A stretch of 64,000 bases of DNA from HGM04593 sp045630965 (GTDB lineage Bacteria; Bacteroidota; Bacteroidia; Bacteroidales; Bacteroidaceae). Of this stretch, positions 61,849-64,000 are shown in pieces. The stretch is taken from assembly GCA_045630965.1 (NCBI GenBank), contig JAZQTU010000031.1, positions 1 to 64,000 of the forward strand, written 5' to 3'. A program made the position numbers and the translations under genes. Each line of letters opens with the position of its first letter. The stretch's first letter is position 1. The notes under the pieces were generated by a model. It did not search any database. It was not told where the DNA came from and saw only the letters and a program-made list of their open reading frames with translations.

Positions 61849-63771
61849 TCAAAGCAACTTGGCAAAAAGTTCTATAGCCTGATACTCCGGCAAGCCAATC
61901 TTGTTGAATAGCGCAGCTGTACCCTGCGTACGTTCCTCGGCGCGTTGCCAGAATTCACGTGCATCCTCACCTGGGAACGGAACAATATCCTTCTGCGACA
62001 AATGACGGAATATTGCATGACGTTTGCGAATCAGTTCCTCAGGACTCAATGGCACAGCCATGTCCGCTACAGCCAAATCCCACTCCTGCCATGCACCGCG
62101 ATAGAGCCATATATGACACTCTTTTGCCCAAGGTTCATCCTTAACCTCCTCAAAAGCACGAAGAACAGCCTCTATACATACACGGTGTGTACCGTGTGGA
62201 TCAGTAAGGTCACCTGCAGCATATATCTGATGTGGTTGTACCTCACGCATAAGTTTCTTTACAATCTCTATATCATCGTCACTGAGTTGTCCCTTCTTTA
62301 TACCACCGGTCTCATAGAACGGCAAGTTGAGGAAGTGTGCATTGGTACGGTCGTTCAGGCCAAGAGAACGGCATGCGGCACGTGCCTCGGCACGACGGAT
62401 AGCACCTTTGAGGTCAAGTAGTTTTCGGGGTTCAGGCTCGCCCATCTTCTTGTTGGCGATAATGTCACGAATCTCATCGAATGCATCACCAAAGCCCATC
62501 TCCTTGGCTGTATCGATATTCTGCAGAACCACATCGTCATACACAGCAACATTTCCTGACACCTGATATGCAACATGTACATCATGTCCGTGCTCAACAA
62601 GACGGTTGAATGTTCCACCCATTGAAATAACATCATCATCGGGATGTGGAGAGAATATTATCACACGTTTAGGGAATGGTGAAGATGATACAGGGCGTGT
62701 GGAGTCATCAGCATTTGGTTTACCTCCGGGCCAACCGGAAATGATATGCTGTATCTCATTGAAGACACGTATGTTTATCTGATCATATGGTCCAACACGT
62801 TCAAGCAGGTCCGAAAGTGAATTCTTTATATAATCCTGGTGTGTCAGTTTCAGGATAGGCTTATCAACAGTCTGGCACAACCATATAACAGCCTTGCGTA
62901 TGAGTTTGTCACTCCATTCCTGTGGAGGAGCCACGAGCCAAGGCTCTTTAACACGTGTCAGTTCCTGAGCAGCAGCCTCATCGATAACAACCTGAATGTC
63001 ATCATGATTCTGAAGGATTGTTGCCGGATACTCTTCAGTAACCCCACCCTCAATAAGGTCATACGCAACCTTGGCTTTATCTTCGCCCCACATCATAAGA
63101 ACAATTTTCTTTGCGCTCATGATTGTCTCCAGACCCATTGTAATAGCAGTCTTGGGAACCTCATTCGGATTAGAGAAGAACTTGTCCTGATTCTTACGGG
63201 TATTGTGGCTCAGCTGCACAAGGCGTGTAGTTGAATGTATATAGCTGCCTGGTTCGTTGAAACCCACCTGTCCAAGTTCACCGACACCCATTATCATAAG
63301 GTCAACACAACCGTTCACCATCTTCTCGTACTGCTTGCAATACTCGTTGACCTTGTCACGCGCAACAGTTCCGTCCGGGAAATGTACATTGGCCGGGTTA
63401 ATATCGATATATTTCAAGAAGTCCTCATAAACGCGATGATTGCGGCTCTGCGAAGATTCAGGAGACATTGGGTAGAACTCGTCAAGGCTGTAGAATACAA
63501 CATTGGCAAAGCTCACCTCACCTGCTTTGTATCGGTTAACAAGTTCCGCATAAAGTCCCAGTGGTGTACGCCCTGTCGACAAGCCCAGAACAAAAGGTTT
63601 TTCGCCCTTATGGGACTTTATTGCATCTACAACATAGTCGGCAGCTACAATCGCACCCTGTTTCTCTGTAGAGCAGATTTTAGTAGGCACCTTCTCAAAC
63701 TTGCATATACTCTCGATTGAGGTAGTTATCGGCAATTCGCCTATTTTTGGTAAAACAAATTTTGGATTCAT
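61849..63771 (-). CDS. nagB: Glucosamine-6-phosphate deaminase fused to PIG-L domain
   Basis: 640 residues. N-terminal half is a GlcN6P deaminase/isomerase (FVLGLSTGRTPLGLYAEL, VFYSLDEFYPMSPESSQSRNHRVY in parts, GVGELGQVGFNEPGS), C-terminal half is a PIG-L/LmbE deacetylase domain starting near residue 365 (IIFSPHPDDDVISMGGTFNRL in parts, and DPHGTHRVCIEAVL). The first half converts GlcN6P to fructose-6-P and ammonia; the second would hydrolyse an N-acetyl or amide group. The fusion is a known Bacteroidota type. The anSME gene lies 47 nt upstream, and the spacing is compatible with one operon. Confidence 0.93.
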   Translation of the reverse strand: MNPKFVLPKIGELPITTSIESICKFEKVPTKICSTEKQGAIVAADYVVDAIKSHKGEKPFVLGLSTGRTPLGLYAELVNRYKAGEVSFANVVFYSLDEFYPMSPESSQSRNHRVYEDFLKYIDINPANVHFPDGTVARDKVNEYCKQYEKMVNGCVDLMIMGVGELGQVGFNEPGSYIHSTTRLVQLSHNTRKNQDKFFSNPNEVPKTAITMGLETIMSAKKIVLMMWGEDKAKVAYDLIEGGVTEEYPATILQNHDDIQVVIDEAAAQELTRVKEPWLVAPPQEWSDKLIRKAVIWLCQTVDKPILKLTHQDYIKNSLSDLLERVGPYDQINIRVFNEIQHIISGWPGGKPNADDSTRPVSSSPFPKRVIIFSPHPDDDVISMGGTFNRLVEHGHDVHVAYQVSGNVAVYDDVVLQNIDTAKEMGFGDAFDEIRDIIANKKMGEPEPRKLLDLKGAIRRAEARAACRSLGLNDRTNAHFLNLPFYETGGIKKGQLSDDDIEIVKKLMREVQPHQIYAAGDLTDPHGTHRVCIEAVLRAFEEVKDEPWAKECHIWLYRGAWQEWDLAVADMAVPLSPEELIRKRHAIFRHLSQKDIVPFPGEDAREFWQRAEERTQGTAALFNKIGLPEYQAIELFAKLL

Positions 63772-63818
63772 AATTATAAGTTTTTAGTCAGTTAAGTTTA
63801 TATATTTTCTTTATTCAA

Positions 63819-64000
63819 TCATTTTTTCCAGTTCATGACACCCGATGCCGGTTCACCCTTTTCTATAAGAGTCTTCATGTAACGCATATATGGATCGGTA
63901 TGACGGAAAAACATTTTATATCCTTCGCAAAGCACATTCATGTAAGGTTCACCGTTCTTCGCATATTCAAAACGGTGCTTAGGACACTCACCATGGCAAA
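63819..64000 (-). CDS. Anaerobic sulfatase-maturase, 3' end cut by window edge
   Basis: The last 60 or so codons before the TGA at 63819-63821 read CHGECPKHRFEYAKNGEP, then YMNVLCEGYKMFF, RHTDPYMRYMKTLIE and GVMNWKK. C-x2-x-CPK-x-RF and C-EGYK-FF-H are the C-terminal SPASM-type [4Fe-4S] motifs of anSME radical SAM enzymes. These form the formylglycine of type I sulfatases. Upstream of nagB on the same strand; both could serve degradation of sulfated amino-sugar glycans. The gene runs past the right edge. Confidence 0.88.
   Translation of the reverse strand, partial: CHGECPKHRFEYAKNGEPYMNVLCEGYKMFFRHTDPYMRYMKTLIEKGEPASGVMNWKK

Noticed and set aside
1..64000. CRISPR arrays, insertion sequences, prophage or restriction-modification genes
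   Set aside because: No direct-repeat array, transposase, integrase, phage structural gene or methyltransferase was found by reading the sequence; YraN alone is a housekeeping family.

Overview
The window is ordinary chromosomal DNA from a member of the Bacteroidales (Bacteroidota), probably Prevotella- or Bacteroides-like. Support comes from families largely restricted to that phylum (DUF4295 beside L33/L28, DUF4834, DUF5103, a glucosamine-6-phosphate deaminase fused to a PIG-L domain, a CarboxypepD_reg TonB receptor), from the short prolyl-tRNA synthetase, from AT-rich intergenic DNA, and from -7 promoter elements of the Bacteroidetes TAnnTTTG class. Here these appear most often as TATCTTCG. 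There is one tRNA (Arg, CCG). I see no rRNA, CRISPR array, insertion sequence, prophage or canonical defence system.

Layout. 1-7.5 kb: envelope biogenesis (a truncated TPR protein, LptC, a CNNM/HlyC transporter, a YiiX-like papain-fold hydrolase, a membrane Sel1/TPR protein, a PpiD/SurA-like chaperone). 7.6-8.05 kb is gene-poor. 8.1-10.4 kb: the minus-strand tsaD-cinA-rpmB-rpmG-DUF4295 group. 10.5-14 kb: a GNAT-like protein and a TonB receptor. 14-16 kb: a long-chain acyl-CoA synthetase. 16.2-21 kb: a surface-glycan island of three Stealth-family phosphotransferases (two of them inverted paralogues), a glycosyltransferase and an LpxL-type acyltransferase. 21.1-23.8 kb: a propionate-pathway operon (methylmalonyl-CoA epimerase, carboxyltransferase alpha subunit, a 48-residue epsilon-like protein, biotin carrier) without the membrane beta subunit. 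23.8-38.9 kb: housekeeping (rarA, fhs, glnS, manC, a WecA/MraY-like transferase, DUF5103, DUF1460, tRNA-Arg, asnA, proS). 39-43 kb: ung, lptD and an HD hydrolase. 43.3-47.9 kb: a tight five-gene operon of VTC/polyphosphate-polymerase-like, DUF4956, DUF2490, sorting-domain-like and DUF4353 proteins. 47.9-57.7 kb: pyrH, birA, YjbR, YraN, a ribbon-helix-helix protein, tadA, DUF4834, pssA, psd, dnaE, trxA and a small acidic protein. 57.7-57.85 kb: a decayed copy of that small protein gene. 57.9-64 kb: an MG2/Sel1 fusion, the NagB/PIG-L fusion and the 3' end of an anaerobic sulfatase-maturase.

How the genes connect. Several support the outer membrane: LptC and LptD are parts of one lipopolysaccharide transport bridge, LpxL acylates lipid A, PpiD-like and TPR proteins help fold outer-membrane proteins, and the Stealth, GT2 and ManC proteins point to phosphodiester-linked surface glycans. 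BirA would biotinylate the methylmalonyl-CoA decarboxylase carrier. PssA and Psd together make phosphatidylethanolamine.

The least ordinary part is the VTC-DUF4956-DUF2490 operon, the best candidate here for an incompletely described system. The other points worth a second look are the inverted Stealth pair, the decarboxylase operon lacking its beta subunit, the decayed tandem gene copy at 57.7 kb, and a set of long perfect palindromes that overlap stop codons.
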